Source: Coriobacteriaceae bacterium AF45-21 (lineage in GTDB: Bacteria > Actinomycetota > Coriobacteriia > Coriobacteriales > Coriobacteriaceae). From it: a stretch of 25,649 bases of DNA. The stretch lies in assembly GCA_027682925.1 (NCBI GenBank), contig JAQCYU010000031.1, positions 1 through 25,649 of the forward strand, read 5' to 3'. The notes beneath the pieces are model-generated. The model was not told where the DNA came from and did no database searches. It worked only from the letters and a program-made list of their open reading frames with translations. A program made the position numbers and the translations under genes. This document shows positions 6,449-13,750 of this stretch, in pieces (position 1 is the first letter of the stretch; each line of letters opens with the position of its first letter).

Positions 6449-9013
6449 ATGACCGCAACCGCCAGTCGAACCACCAACCGCAGACCCGAGCTTTTGGCGC
6501 CCGCCGGAGGGCCCGAGCCCTTTGCCGCCGCACTCGCCGCCGGGGCAGACGCCATCTACTGCGGCATGGGCAGCTTCAACGCACGCCGCAAGGCCACCAA
6601 CTTTACCGACGAGGCCTTTGAGCAGGCCTGCCGCGCCGCGCATCTGGCCGGCTCGCGCGTCTACGTCACGGTCAACATCATCATCAAGGAATCCGAGATG
6701 AGCGATGTGCTGCAGCTCATCCATCGCTGCTCCACGCTGGGCGCCGACGCCTTCATCATCCAGGACTGGGGCCTGTTCTTTGAGGTCAAGCGCACCATGC
6801 CCGGCATCGAGACGCATATCTCGACCCAGGCGAACATCCACGACGACCGCGGAACCCTTTGGTGCCGCGAGCAAGGCGCCGACCGCGTGACCCTCTCGCG
6901 CGAGCTTTCCATCGACGAGATTGCCGCCATTCACGATGCCGCGCCCGATGTGGACCTTGAGGTCTTTAGCCATGGCGCCATCTGCTTTTGCTACTCTGGC
7001 CTGTGTCTGCTTTCGAGCTTTGCCATGGCGGGCCGCTCGGCCAACCGCGGCATGTGCGCTCAACCCTGTCGCCTGCCCTACGAGCTGATCGACGAGAACG
7101 GCCGCTCGCTCTCCCCTGCCGGTCGCGAGCGCGCGCTGTGCCCGCGTGACACCAACACTTCACAACTTGTTCGCCGCCTGTATGACGCCGGCGCCGCGTC
7201 GCTCAAGCTCGAGGGCCGCATGAAGGCGCCCGATTACGTGTATTCCATCGTCGACGTGTATCGTCATCAGATTGATGACATGCTGGCCGGAACCACCGTT
7301 GCCAAGGACGAGAAAGCCGCCCGCCAGCGCCAGCTCAAGCGCTGCTTTAACCGCGACTTTACGCACGCCTATCAGGACGGCACCTCGGGCGACGAGATGA
7401 TGAGCTATGAGCGTTCCAACAACCGCGGCCAGATCGTGGGCACGGTGCTCGGCAGCCGCCCGGCCAACCGCGATGTGCGCGGCCTCAAGCCCGACGACCG
7501 CCGTCGCCGCGCCGCCATCGCCCGCATTGAGCTGTTTGAGCCCGTGGGCACGGGCGACCTGCTGGAGCTTCGCCACGATAACGAGTTTGACCAGTTCCTA
7601 ACCACTATCGCTACCGATGATGCCGCCGCGGGCGACATCATCGAATGTCGCGTGCCCGCAGCATGCCCGAGGCTGCCGCGTCCGCGTGATTCGCAGTCAG
7701 CGTGCCATCGACGCCGCCGGCGCCGCGCTCAAGCGCGATGTGCTGCGCCGCCGCGCCGTAGATGTGTCCGTCGTGGCGCGCCTGGGCGAGCCGTTTACCG
7801 TGACGCTCACCTGCTGTGACAACCCCGCGCTCACCGCCACCGCCACGGGCTTCACCGTCGAGCCGTTTACCGTGACGCTCACCTGCTGTGACAACCCCGC
7901 GCTCACCGCCACCGCCACGGGCTTCACCGTCGAGGCCGCCAAGACCCGCGCCGTCGAGGCGGCGGACATGGTTGAGCATGTGGGCCGCATGGGTTCCTCT
8001 CCTTTTGAGGCTGCGAGCTTTGAGGTGGCGCTCGATGAGGGCTGTGGCATGGGTTTCTCCGCCGTACATAAGGTGCGCGCCGCCGCTTGCAAGGCGCTGG
8101 AAGAGGCCATTCTGGCGCCGTACGCGGAGCGCGCGAAAACGCTCGAGCTGCCGGCGATTGTCACCAGTGATTCCCGCCCCGCGCCCGAGCACTACCGCGA
8201 CGAGCCGCAGATCTGCGCCACCGTCACCTCGCTCGAGGCCGCCGAGGCAGCGCGGGCGGATGGTGCAACGCGCATCTACATGACCACCGACGCGCTCGAT
8301 GCGGCCAAGCTCTCCCCCGCCGATACGTTTGAGCGGGGCATCGTACCCGTGCTCGATGAGTCTGCCGCGCCGTTGACCACGTCCGCGTTGACCCATGGGT
8401 TGTTGCCGGCGCCACGGTCGCTATTGGCAACATCTCTGAGCTTGCCCTGGCCGCCCAGGTTGGCGCCACGGCCGAGATTCGATCCTGCCTGCCCGTGCAC
8501 AATGCGCCCTGCATGGAGGCACTCGCCGAACGCGGAGCCGGCGCGTTTTGGCTCTCGCCCGAGATCACGCTCGACGAGATTGTCTCGCTCGGCGCCGCCG
8601 CGCCCGCGGCTCTGGGCATCACCGTCTTTGGCCGCCCGCGCGTCATGACAAGCGAGCATTGCATTCTGCAGGTTGCCAACGGCTGCATCCACGATTGCGC
8701 CAACTGCCGCCTGCGTGCCCGCAAGCTCTCGCTCAAGAATATCGACGGAAAGGTCATGCCGGTGCGTACCGACATCCACGGCCGCTCACGCTTGTACGAC
8801 GCCTACCCCATCGACCTTACGCCGCAGGTTCCGCAGCTGCTCGATGCCGGCGTGCGCCGCCTTATGGTCGACGGAACCCTGCTCGAGGCAGATGAGATTG
8901 GCCGCGCCGTCGCACGCGTCCGTCGCGCCGTCGAGGCCGCGCAGGCCGGCCGTAAGCCCGCCGCCCGCCTGCGCGGGGCGACCTCGGGCTGCATGTTTGT
9001 GGGAATCAGCTAA
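6449..9013 (+). CDS. U32 family peptidase-like protein (RlhA/YdcP-type), broken by apparent frameshifts
   Basis: One coding sequence spans three frame segments (6449 to about 7660, about 7685 to 8357, and about 8357 to 9013) and would encode about 855 residues. The N-terminus (RRPELLAPAGGPEPFAAALA) is the U32 barrel. The U32 signature is intact near residues 171-189 (EVFSHGAICFCYSGLCLLS), followed by Cys203 and Cys207, likely part of an Fe-S site. A DUF3656-like middle domain and a second Cys-rich segment (CILQVANGCIHDCANC) follow. Related proteins include RlhA, which hydroxylates 23S rRNA C2501, and prephenate-dependent tRNA hydroxylases, so RNA modification is more likely than proteolysis; this is inferred. 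Restoring one G near 7661, 7676 and 8357 rejoins the frames cleanly. A 72-bp exact tandem duplication lies within. The gene is probably cotranscribed with the pseudouridine synthase 15 bases downstream. Confidence 0.85.
7787..7934 (+). repeat. Exact 72-bp tandem duplication inside the U32 gene
   Basis: Bases 7787-7858 are repeated without a mismatch at 7859-7930, and the next four bases start a third copy. The unit is 24 codons, so the frame is kept and 24 residues beginning EPFTVTLTCC are doubled. The identity at synonymous sites means the event is recent or is an assembly artefact. Confidence 0.95.
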
Positions 9014-9028
9014 CCGAAAGGCATACAC

Positions 9029-9688
9029 GTGAACGAAGAACCTCAAGTCCTCTACTGCGACGCCTGGCTCATGGCCATCGACAAGCCTGCCGGTATGATC
9101 GTCCACGGCGACGGCACCGGCGAGCGCACGCTCACCGACTACGCCAGCGACCTGCTGCTGGCGATGGGCGACGGCTTTGCCGCGACCGACATGCAGCCGC
9201 TCAACCGCCTGGACCGCGACACCACCGGCGTGGTGCTGTTCTCGCTCGACAAGCAGACGCAGCCCGCCTTTGACCAGATGGTCATCGACCACGCTTTCGA
9301 AAAGCACTACCTGGCGCTCGCCGAGGGCAAGATCGACTGGAACGAAAAGCTCATCGACAAACCCATCGCCCGCGACCGACACGACAGTCGAAAGATGCGC
9401 GTCGGCGCCAGCGGCAAGCCGTCTCAAACGCGCGTGAAGGTACTCAAGCGTCTTAAGAGCCGTCGTGGCCTGCCTACGCGCTCGTATATCGATGTCGAGC
9501 TGCTCACCGGCCGCAAGCACCAGATCCGCGTGCACCTGGCCAGCGAGCATCATCCCTTGGTTGGCGACGACCTGTACGGAACGCCGCGCCCCTGCGGCCT
9601 GATGCTCCACGCCCACAGCGTGTCCTTTACGCATCCCGTAACCGGCGAGCACATCCACATCGAAGCCCCCTGCCCCTGGGAGCCCTAA
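9029..9688 (+). CDS. RluA family pseudouridine synthase
   Basis: The 219-residue protein has the RluA/RluC/RluD catalytic motif NRLDRDTTG, with catalytic Asp62. The family motifs DKPAGMIVHGD (18-28), KHYLALAEG and TGRKHQIRVHLA follow. It lacks an N-terminal S4 domain, so it is a short form like RluA or TruC. It isomerises uridines in rRNA or tRNA; the target position cannot be told from the sequence. Translation starts at GTG 9029, with GAAAGG 9 bases upstream, and 15 bases separate it from the upstream U32 stop. The pair is thus likely one transcript of two putative RNA-modification proteins. Its 3' region carries an unusual hairpin and repeat array. Confidence 0.92.
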   Translation: MNEEPQVLYCDAWLMAIDKPAGMIVHGDGTGERTLTDYASDLLLAMGDGFAATDMQPLNRLDRDTTGVVLFSLDKQTQPAFDQMVIDHAFEKHYLALAEGKIDWNEKLIDKPIARDRHDSRKMRVGASGKPSQTRVKVLKRLKSRRGLPTRSYIDVELLTGRKHQIRVHLASEHHPLVGDDLYGTPRPCGLMLHAHSVSFTHPVTGEHIHIEAPCPWEP

Positions 9689-9690
9689 AT

Positions 9691-9723
9691 CCTGCCAAAA
9701 AGGGACATGTTTATTTTGACAGG
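9691..9723. repeat. GGGACA-loop hairpin directly after the RluA stop codon
   Basis: CCTGCCAAAA (9691-9700) and TTTTGACAGG (9714-9723) form a 10-bp stem with one mismatch around the 13-base loop AGGGACATGTTTA. It begins two bases after the stop codon. The loop matches that of the hairpin at 12347-12375 (read on the minus strand as GGGGACAGACTTA) at 9 of 13 positions, while the stems are unrelated. This suggests a dispersed element with a conserved loop. Confidence 0.7.
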
Positions 9724-9777
9724 TTTTATCTGGTCAAACGTCATGCCGCCACGATGACTCAGCCGCGGTCCCAAAAC

Positions 9778-9995
9778 GTCTCGATCTGTAACAGTTAGAG
9801 CCCATTTTCCGGTCTATCTGCTACAGATCGAGACATTCGAATCCCCCTCAAGGGAAAATCTCAATCTGTAACAATAACTCGGCAAAATCGATCCCAAATG
9901 TTACAGATTGAGACAAAGGAACGGCGCAATTCGGAAGTATTTCAATCAGTAACACCTAGCCCACTTTAAGCGGTCCAGTTGTTACAGATTTAGAC
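9778..9995. repeat. Array of six alternately inverted 16-17 bp repeats (three 57-bp palindromes)
   Basis: The repeat, consensus GTCTCRATCTGTAACA, occurs at 9778-9794 (+), 9818-9834 (-), 9858-9873 (+), 9899-9914 (-), 9939-9954 (+) and 9980-9995 (-). Successive starts are 40, 40, 41, 40 and 41 bases apart. Each adjacent plus/minus pair makes a palindrome of exactly 57 bp, and the palindromes recur every 80-81 bp. In the first palindrome both arms carry the G-C version of position 6; in the second both carry the A-T version, so pairing is kept. The intervening 23-25 bases differ, though those inside the palindromes share traces of an ATTTT/CCG core. The array lies between the RluA stop and a terminator at 10013 and contains no gene. 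Confidence 0.9.
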
Positions 9996-10012
9996 TAAAC
10001 CGGTAGACAACG

Positions 10013-10048
10013 AAAGCGGCAACGCCCGTAATAGACGTTGCCGCTTTT
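10013..10048. terminator. Terminator between the plus-strand RluA transcript and the minus-strand DeoR gene
   Basis: AAAGCGGCAACG (10013-10024) and CGTTGCCGCTTT (10036-10047) form a 12-bp perfect stem with an 11-base loop. TTTT follows on the plus strand. It would end the U32-rluA transcript after the repeat array. Confidence 0.85.
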
Positions 10049-10079
10049 CTATTGAGAAAACTACTCGGTTTTCATTACT

Positions 10080-10134
10080 AACCACCACAATGGGGACGGG
10101 CACCTTCGCGGTGGTTTTGGCCTTAGCCCGTCCC
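10080..10134. repeat. Overlapping inverted repeats with a GGGGAC loop, downstream of the DeoR gene
   Basis: AACCACCAC (10080-10088) faces GCGGTGGTT (10108-10116) with one mismatch, and the loop contains GGGGACGGGC. Alternatively GGGACGGGC (10093-10101) pairs perfectly with GCCCGTCCC (10126-10134). The two pairings exclude each other. It lies just after the DeoR stop on the minus strand and may terminate or process that transcript; T-rich sequence is weak. Confidence 0.55.
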
Positions 10135-10139
10135 TGCCG

Positions 10140-10886
10140 TTAGACCGTGACGACGTTGTCCATTGCCCGGTACTTGGCGGGGACCTCGCCTGCGGTAATA
10201 ATCGTTGCATCGCGGAAGTCCGCGAACTTGACGGGCGCCACCATGCCAAATTTACTGGCGTCCGAGATTACGAAGCGCTTGGCCGTATGGCGCATCGAGA
10301 TACGCTTTACTTGCGCCTCCTCGATATCGGGCGCCGTGAAGCCCTGCTCGGCGGCAATGCCGTTAGAGCCCCAAAAGCCGCAGTTGAAGTTGTAACGGTC
10401 TAAGGTTGCCAAGGCATCGGGGCCAACGAGCGCCTCGGTCTCGGGTTTGAGCTCGCCGCCCAGCACCACGGTACGCATGCCGCGCAAAGCGAGATGCTGA
10501 GCATGGAGCACGGAATCAGTCACATAGGTGACACCTTCAAGGTGTGGAAGATGCTCGATGAGCCTGAGCGTCGTCGAGCCCGAGTCGATGTACACAAAGC
10601 TCTCGGGCTCCACCAGCGCCGCCGCACGGGCGCAGATACGTTCCTTGTCGTCGTTATGGAGATCGCTGCGCTCATTAAGCGTTAGGTCGCGCGTCACGTG
10701 CGCGCGCTCAAGGCTCGTCGCCCCACCGTGCACCTTGGCGATACGGTGTGCGCGATTGAGCGTCTGCAGGTCGCGCCGAATGGTAGACGCCGTCACGCCC
10801 AGGGCCTCAGCAAGCTCCGGTACGGTAACCGAGCCCGTCTGCTGCACCATCGACACGATTGCGTTGAGCCTATCTTCCGCAAGCAT
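10140..10886 (-). CDS. DeoR/GlpR family transcriptional regulator
   Basis: The 248-residue protein has an N-terminal DeoR winged-helix domain (residues 1-57, with VTASTIRRDLQTLNRAHRIAKVHGGA as recognition helix and wing). A C-terminal DeoR sensor domain follows, with the sugar-phosphate binding signature YIDSGSTTLRLIEHLP and later VVLGGELKPETEALVG and ISDASKFG. Such proteins usually repress a sugar or polyol operon and are released by a phosphorylated sugar. The start at 10886 follows the oxidoreductase stop by three bases, so the two are cotranscribed and probably translationally coupled. The likely operators lie upstream of that oxidoreductase. The inducer is unknown. Confidence 0.92.
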   Translation of the reverse strand: MLAEDRLNAIVSMVQQTGSVTVPELAEALGVTASTIRRDLQTLNRAHRIAKVHGGATSLERAHVTRDLTLNERSDLHNDDKERICARAAALVEPESFVYIDSGSTTLRLIEHLPHLEGVTYVTDSVLHAQHLALRGMRTVVLGGELKPETEALVGPDALATLDRYNFNCGFWGSNGIAAEQGFTAPDIEEAQVKRISMRHTAKRFVISDASKFGMVAPVKFADFRDATIITAGEVPAKYRAMDNVVTV

Positions 10887-10889
10887 CGC

Positions 10890-11969
10890 TTACTCCTCCT
10901 CGGGGTACACGACTCCCCAATCGGCGCGAAGCTTGGTCATAAGCTCCATAACATCAGAAGCATAATCCAGAAGCTCGCGCTTGGAGTCGTCGCCGGCAAC
11001 GGCCTTCTCAAGATCGGCCATCTCATAACACAGGGCGTAAGCCTCGGTGCCTGCGTGGACCTCCTCGCGGTGGCCGTCCGCAGTCCACACGATGGTCGCG
11101 TGATCGGCACGCGGATATTCGTTGACCTCGATGTAGCACTTGTCAAAGCTGATGACCGAGCGCTTGGGCTGCTTGGAGTGAAGCGTAAGGCTCACGACGC
11201 CCAGCTGCTGCTCGGCATTGCGGCAGACGATGCCGCCCGCAACATCGACTCCAGTCTCGCAGGTGTTGCCTAGAGACACGACCTCGGCGGGCTGGCTCGC
11301 CATAAACAGGCGCATGACGGACAGGGCATACACACCAATATCGAGCATGGCACCGCCGGCAAGGTTGCGATTGTAGAAACGGTTGGTCAGGTCGCCGTAC
11401 TCCTTGTAGCTACCAAAGTTGAGCTGAGCGAGGTTCATGCGGCCGAACTCGCCGGCATCCATGCGGCGACGCAGCTCTTGATACAAGGGCATGTGGAGCA
11501 CCGTGGTAGCGTCCATAAGGACCACGTTGTGCTCGGCGGCAATGGCACGGGCCTCATCGAGTTCAGCGGAATTGAGGGTAATGGCCTTCTCGCAGAGCAC
11601 GTGCTTGCCGGCTGCCAGGGCAGCGCGCAGATAGGTGATATGAGTGTTGTGCGGGGTAGTGATGTAGACGGCGTCGATGCCAGGATCGGCGTAGAGGTCC
11701 TCAACCGTGTCGTAGACCTTCTCGATGCCATACTGCTCGGCAAAAGCCTGAGCCTTGGACGGCGTACGGTTGGCGACGCCCGCAAGCTTGCGACCGGCAA
11801 GAGCAAGGGACTGAGCCATCTGGTTGGCGATAACGCCGCAACCGATGACGGCCCAATGGAGCTCGGGAGCCGTAAAAATATCGTCGGGGAACGGCTTGTC
11901 CTGGACCGAAGCGAACGCTGCTTTGGCGGCTGCCGCGGCGTCGAGCGGAGCCTGCTTAGAATCTGCCAT
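10890..11969 (-). CDS. Gfo/Idh/MocA family NAD(P)-dependent oxidoreductase
   Basis: The 359-residue protein has a Rossmann fold with the nucleotide-binding loop VIGCGVIANQMAQSL (about residues 41-55). The usual EKP motif of the family is replaced by EKA (Glu127-Lys128-Ala129, in VLCEKAITLNSAEL). The C-terminal domain includes GGAMLDIGVYALSVMRLF, as in dihydrodiol / glucose-fructose oxidoreductase relatives. An extra stretch of about 38 residues precedes the fold. Two adjacent ATGs at 11972 and 11969 follow AGGAGG; 11969 gives the better 6-base spacing. With the DeoR gene three bases downstream it probably oxidises or reduces a sugar or polyol in a regulated pathway. No substrate can be named. 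Confidence 0.9.
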   Translation of the reverse strand: MADSKQAPLDAAAAAKAAFASVQDKPFPDDIFTAPELHWAVIGCGVIANQMAQSLALAGRKLAGVANRTPSKAQAFAEQYGIEKVYDTVEDLYADPGIDAVYITTPHNTHITYLRAALAAGKHVLCEKAITLNSAELDEARAIAAEHNVVLMDATTVLHMPLYQELRRRMDAGEFGRMNLAQLNFGSYKEYGDLTNRFYNRNLAGGAMLDIGVYALSVMRLFMASQPAEVVSLGNTCETGVDVAGGIVCRNAEQQLGVVSLTLHSKQPKRSVISFDKCYIEVNEYPRADHATIVWTADGHREEVHAGTEAYALCYEMADLEKAVAGDDSKRELLDYASDVMELMTKLRADWGVVYPEEE

Positions 11970-12031
11970 CATGTGCCTCCTGTGTCATAGAACGTCTTGC
12001 ATTTCTGATAGCTCTATATTCGCACAAACAC

Positions 12032-12148
12032 GCGCGTCTGTGCGCGTTTTTGCGTGTCTCGCCGCTAAACGGTCATTTTTGCCCCGTAAATGGCGCATAT
12101 ATACGCGGTAGTGCGCAATAGAACGCAAGAGAACGCGCACAGACACGC
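12032..12148. promoter_or_regulatory. Inverted repeat upstream of the Gfo/Idh-DeoR pair, candidate operator region
   Basis: GCGCGTCTGTGCGCGTT (12032-12048) matches the complement of AACGCGCACAGACACGC (12132-12148) with one mismatch. Similarity continues inward as TTGCGTGTCT against the complement of 12121-12131. A related CGCACAAACACGCG word lies at 12021-12034. An AT-rich centre (CATATATACG near 12097-12105) could hold a -10 element. The 63-162 bases to the oxidoreductase start suit an operator for the DeoR protein, but no footprint consensus confirms this. Confidence 0.4.
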
Positions 12149-12176
12149 AAGCATGCAATTTACAGAGCACGACGCA

Positions 12177-12282
12177 CGACCGATATTGGCTCTTAGGCGG
12201 ATAAGAATCTATGCTTGATGCATCCAGTAGGTTGATCCCCGATACGTCTCAGGCCGAAGATTTGCACAGGAGATATCGGTCG
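12177..12282 (+). ncRNA. Candidate structured RNA element closed by a 10-bp helix (strand uncertain)
   Basis: CGACCGATAT (12177-12186) is exactly complementary to ATATCGGTCG (12273-12282). Between them lie smaller stems: TCTTA/TAAGA around GGCGGA, ATGC/GCAT around TTGAT, and TTGGC/GCCGA stacking near the closing helix. The 106-base element has no convincing open reading frame. On the plus strand it would be followed by the hairpins at 12347 and 12394. I recognise no Rfam family; strand and transcription are inferred. Confidence 0.25.
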
Positions 12283-12346
12283 AAAGGACCCTAGGAACGC
12301 CATGAAGATCGCCCTGCCCGCGAAGGACCTTCCCCAACGGCTAACC

Positions 12347-12375
12347 CACTCATTTAAGTCTGTCCCCAATGAGTG
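12347..12375. repeat. Hairpin with GGGGACAGACTTA loop (minus-strand reading)
   Basis: CACTCATT (12347-12354) and AATGAGTG (12368-12375) form a perfect 8-bp stem with a 13-base loop, and AATGAGT is repeated at 12378. The loop length and sequence match the element at 9691-9723. It lies in the gap after the rplX terminator, far from any start codon. Confidence 0.65.
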
Positions 12376-12391
12376 CAATGAGTAGGGATAG

Positions 12392-12425
12392 AAAAAGGCC
12401 CGGGTGCCGTGGCATCCGGGCCTTT
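12392..12425 (-). terminator. Terminator of the ribosomal protein operon, after rplX
   Basis: CCGGGCCTTT (12416-12425) and AAAGGCCCGG (12394-12403) form a 10-bp perfect stem with a 12-base loop. On the minus strand the stem runs into TTTTT (12392-12396), a standard rho-independent terminator 27 bases after the rplX stop. Confidence 0.9.
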
Positions 12426-12451
12426 GCTAGCAACTTGATGTTGCGGGCAGC

Positions 12452-12757
12452 TTAGAACTTGTGGCCGCACTTCTTGCAGACGCGCAGCTTGTTCTTGCCG
12501 TCCTTCTCGTGACCGACGCGGGTAACCTTACCGCACTCGGGGCAGACGAGATTGACGTTGGAGGCGTCGATGGGAGCCTCCTGCGAAACGATGCCGCCCT
12601 GCTGGTTGGCAGCGTTGGGCTTGACGGCCTTCTTGACGACCGAAACGCCCTCGACAACGACCTTGTTCTCGGCGGGGAGAGCACGCAGGACAACGCCCTG
12701 CTTGCCGCGATCCTTACCAGAGAGAACCTGGACCTTATCGCCCTTCTTGATATACAT
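12452..12757 (-). CDS. rplX: 50S ribosomal protein L24
   Basis: The 101-residue protein has the KOW motif at the N-terminus ([20 protein letters not shown]), which nucleates 50S assembly at the 5' end of 23S rRNA. It also has a C-terminal CPEC...CKKC pair (about residues 74-98) that looks like a zinc ribbon; this is present in many but not all bacterial L24 proteins. The start at 12757 has GGGGAG four bases upstream, and 13 bases separate it from rplN. It is the last gene of the operon here. The genes that usually follow (rplE, rpsN, rpsH, rplF) are absent because a terminator follows. Confidence 0.97.
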   Translation of the reverse strand: MYIKKGDKVQVLSGKDRGKQGVVLRALPAENKVVVEGVSVVKKAVKPNAANQQGGIVSQEAPIDASNVNLVCPECGKVTRVGHEKDGKNKLRVCKKCGHKF

Positions 12758-12770
12758 ATATCTCCCCTAA

Positions 12771-13139
12771 CTACAGGGTCTCGGGAGCGAGCGAGACGAT
12801 CTTCATGTACTTCTTGTCACGAAGCTCGCGAGCGACGGGCCCGAAGATACGGGTGCCGACGGGCGAACCATCGTTGTTGATGACAACGCAGGCGTTCTCA
12901 TCAAAGCGAATGTAGGAGCCATCCTTGCGGCGGATCTCCTTAACGGTGCGAACGACGACGCAACGGACAACGTCCTTCTTCTTGACGTTGGCGCCAGGGG
13001 TAGCCTCCTGGACAGCACCGATGAACACATCGCCGATGCCTGCATAACGACGCTTGGAACCGCCAAGCACCTTGATGCAGCGAATCTTGCGAGCGCCGGA
13101 GTTGTCGGCGACGTTCAGCATGGTTTGCATCTGAATCAT
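12771..13139 (-). CDS. rplN: 50S ribosomal protein L14
   Basis: The 122-residue protein is standard in length and sequence, opening [27 protein letters not shown] and ending [14 protein letters not shown]14 binds 23S rRNA at the subunit interface near L19. GGAGGAA precedes the ATG at 13139 by about 9 bases. Unlike its neighbours it is separated from the upstream gene (rpsQ) by a 118-base gap that contains folded sequence, which suggests separate control or mRNA processing of rplN-rplX. Confidence 0.97.
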   Translation of the reverse strand: MIQMQTMLNVADNSGARKIRCIKVLGGSKRRYAGIGDVFIGAVQEATPGANVKKKDVVRCVVVRTVKEIRRKDGSYIRFDENACVVINNDGSPVGTRIFGPVARELRDKKYMKIVSLAPETL

Positions 13140-13164
13140 GGTAGATGTTCCTCCGAACTAAGAA

Positions 13165-13230
13165 CCGAAGAGAGGTGCGCAGCCTTTATACGGCCCGTGG
13201 TATGCAAGCCAGGCATACGCACATCTTCGG
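13165..13230 (-). promoter_or_regulatory. Structured leader in the rpsQ-rplN gap
   Basis: CCGAAGA (minus strand, 13224-13230) and TCTTCGG (13165-13171) form a 7-bp helix. It encloses GTATGC/GCATAC (13200-13205, 13213-13218), extended by a GTG/CAC pair. Just upstream AGTCG/CGACT forms a small hairpin. TTGTAC and TATGCC, 17 bases apart on the minus strand, could be a weak internal promoter. Confidence 0.45.
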
Positions 13231-13257
13231 AAACGTACAAGTCGTAAGAGCGACTGC

Positions 13258-13518
13258 TTATTTAGCGCGCTCGACGACCTCGATGAGGCGCCAACGCTTC
13301 ATCTTGGACATAGGACGGGTCTCCATAACGCGGACGGTGTCGCCCACGCCAGCCGTGCACTCCTCGTCGTGAGCGTGCAGCTTCTTGGAGCTGGTCATCA
13401 TCTTGCCGTACTTGGGGTGACGCTTGCGCTCGGTGATGGTGACAACAATGGTCTTGGCACCGGAGACGGAGGTAACGACACCCGTACGGACCTTACGCGA
13501 GTTACGCGAATCAGTCAT
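13258..13518 (-). CDS. rpsQ: 30S ribosomal protein S17
   Basis: The 86-residue protein has the S17 OB-fold sequence, with RKVRTGVVTSVSGAKTIVVTITERKRHPKYGK and GDTVRVMETRPMSKMKRWRL. S17 binds 16S rRNA early in 30S assembly. The ATG at 13518 has AAGGAGAG five bases upstream, and 16 bases separate it from the rpmC stop. No anomaly in length or composition was seen. Confidence 0.97.
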   Translation of the reverse strand: MTDSRNSRKVRTGVVTSVSGAKTIVVTITERKRHPKYGKMMTSSKKLHAHDEECTAGVGDTVRVMETRPMSKMKRWRLIEVVERAK

Positions 13519-13534
13519 GTTCTCTCCTTAGGTC

Positions 13535-13750
13535 CTACTCGGCGACAGCGGACTTCTCCGCTGCGATCTCGCGGGCGCGCTGCTCCGTGAGGACGCGAGC
13601 GATGTCCTTCTTCACGGTGTTGACGCGAGCGGTGTTGTCCAGCTGGCTGGTGGCCATCTGGAAACGAAGGTTAAAGAGCTCGGCGCGCATTTCCTTCAGC
13701 TTCTCAACGAGCTGAGCGTCCGAGAGCTCACGAATCTCTGCGGGCTTCAT
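13535..13750 (-). CDS. rpmC: 50S ribosomal protein L29
   Basis: The 71-residue helical protein begins [25 protein letters not shown] and contains NLRFQMATSQLDNTARV, the family hallmark. L29 lies near the polypeptide exit tunnel. Its start overlaps the rplP stop by one base in a TAATG arrangement, so the two are translationally coupled. Confidence 0.97.
   Translation of the reverse strand: MKPAEIRELSDAQLVEKLKEMRAELFNLRFQMATSQLDNTARVNTVKKDIARVLTEQRAREIAAEKSAVAE

Noticed and set aside
9716..9744. Promoter with consensus TTGACA at 9716-9721 driving the repeat array
   Set aside because: No acceptable -10 lies 16-18 bases downstream, and the TTGACA is part of a hairpin arm.
9778..9995. CRISPR array
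   Set aside because: The repeats are 16-17 bp, diverge from each other and alternate in orientation; there are no cas genes. The regular spacing is kept as a finding under a different explanation.
12302..12385. Small plus-strand frame beginning MKIALPAKDL (27 codons)
   Set aside because: It has an AGGA six bases upstream, but its 3' part is the GGGGAC-loop hairpin and it has no visible family or membrane segment; coding is not supported.
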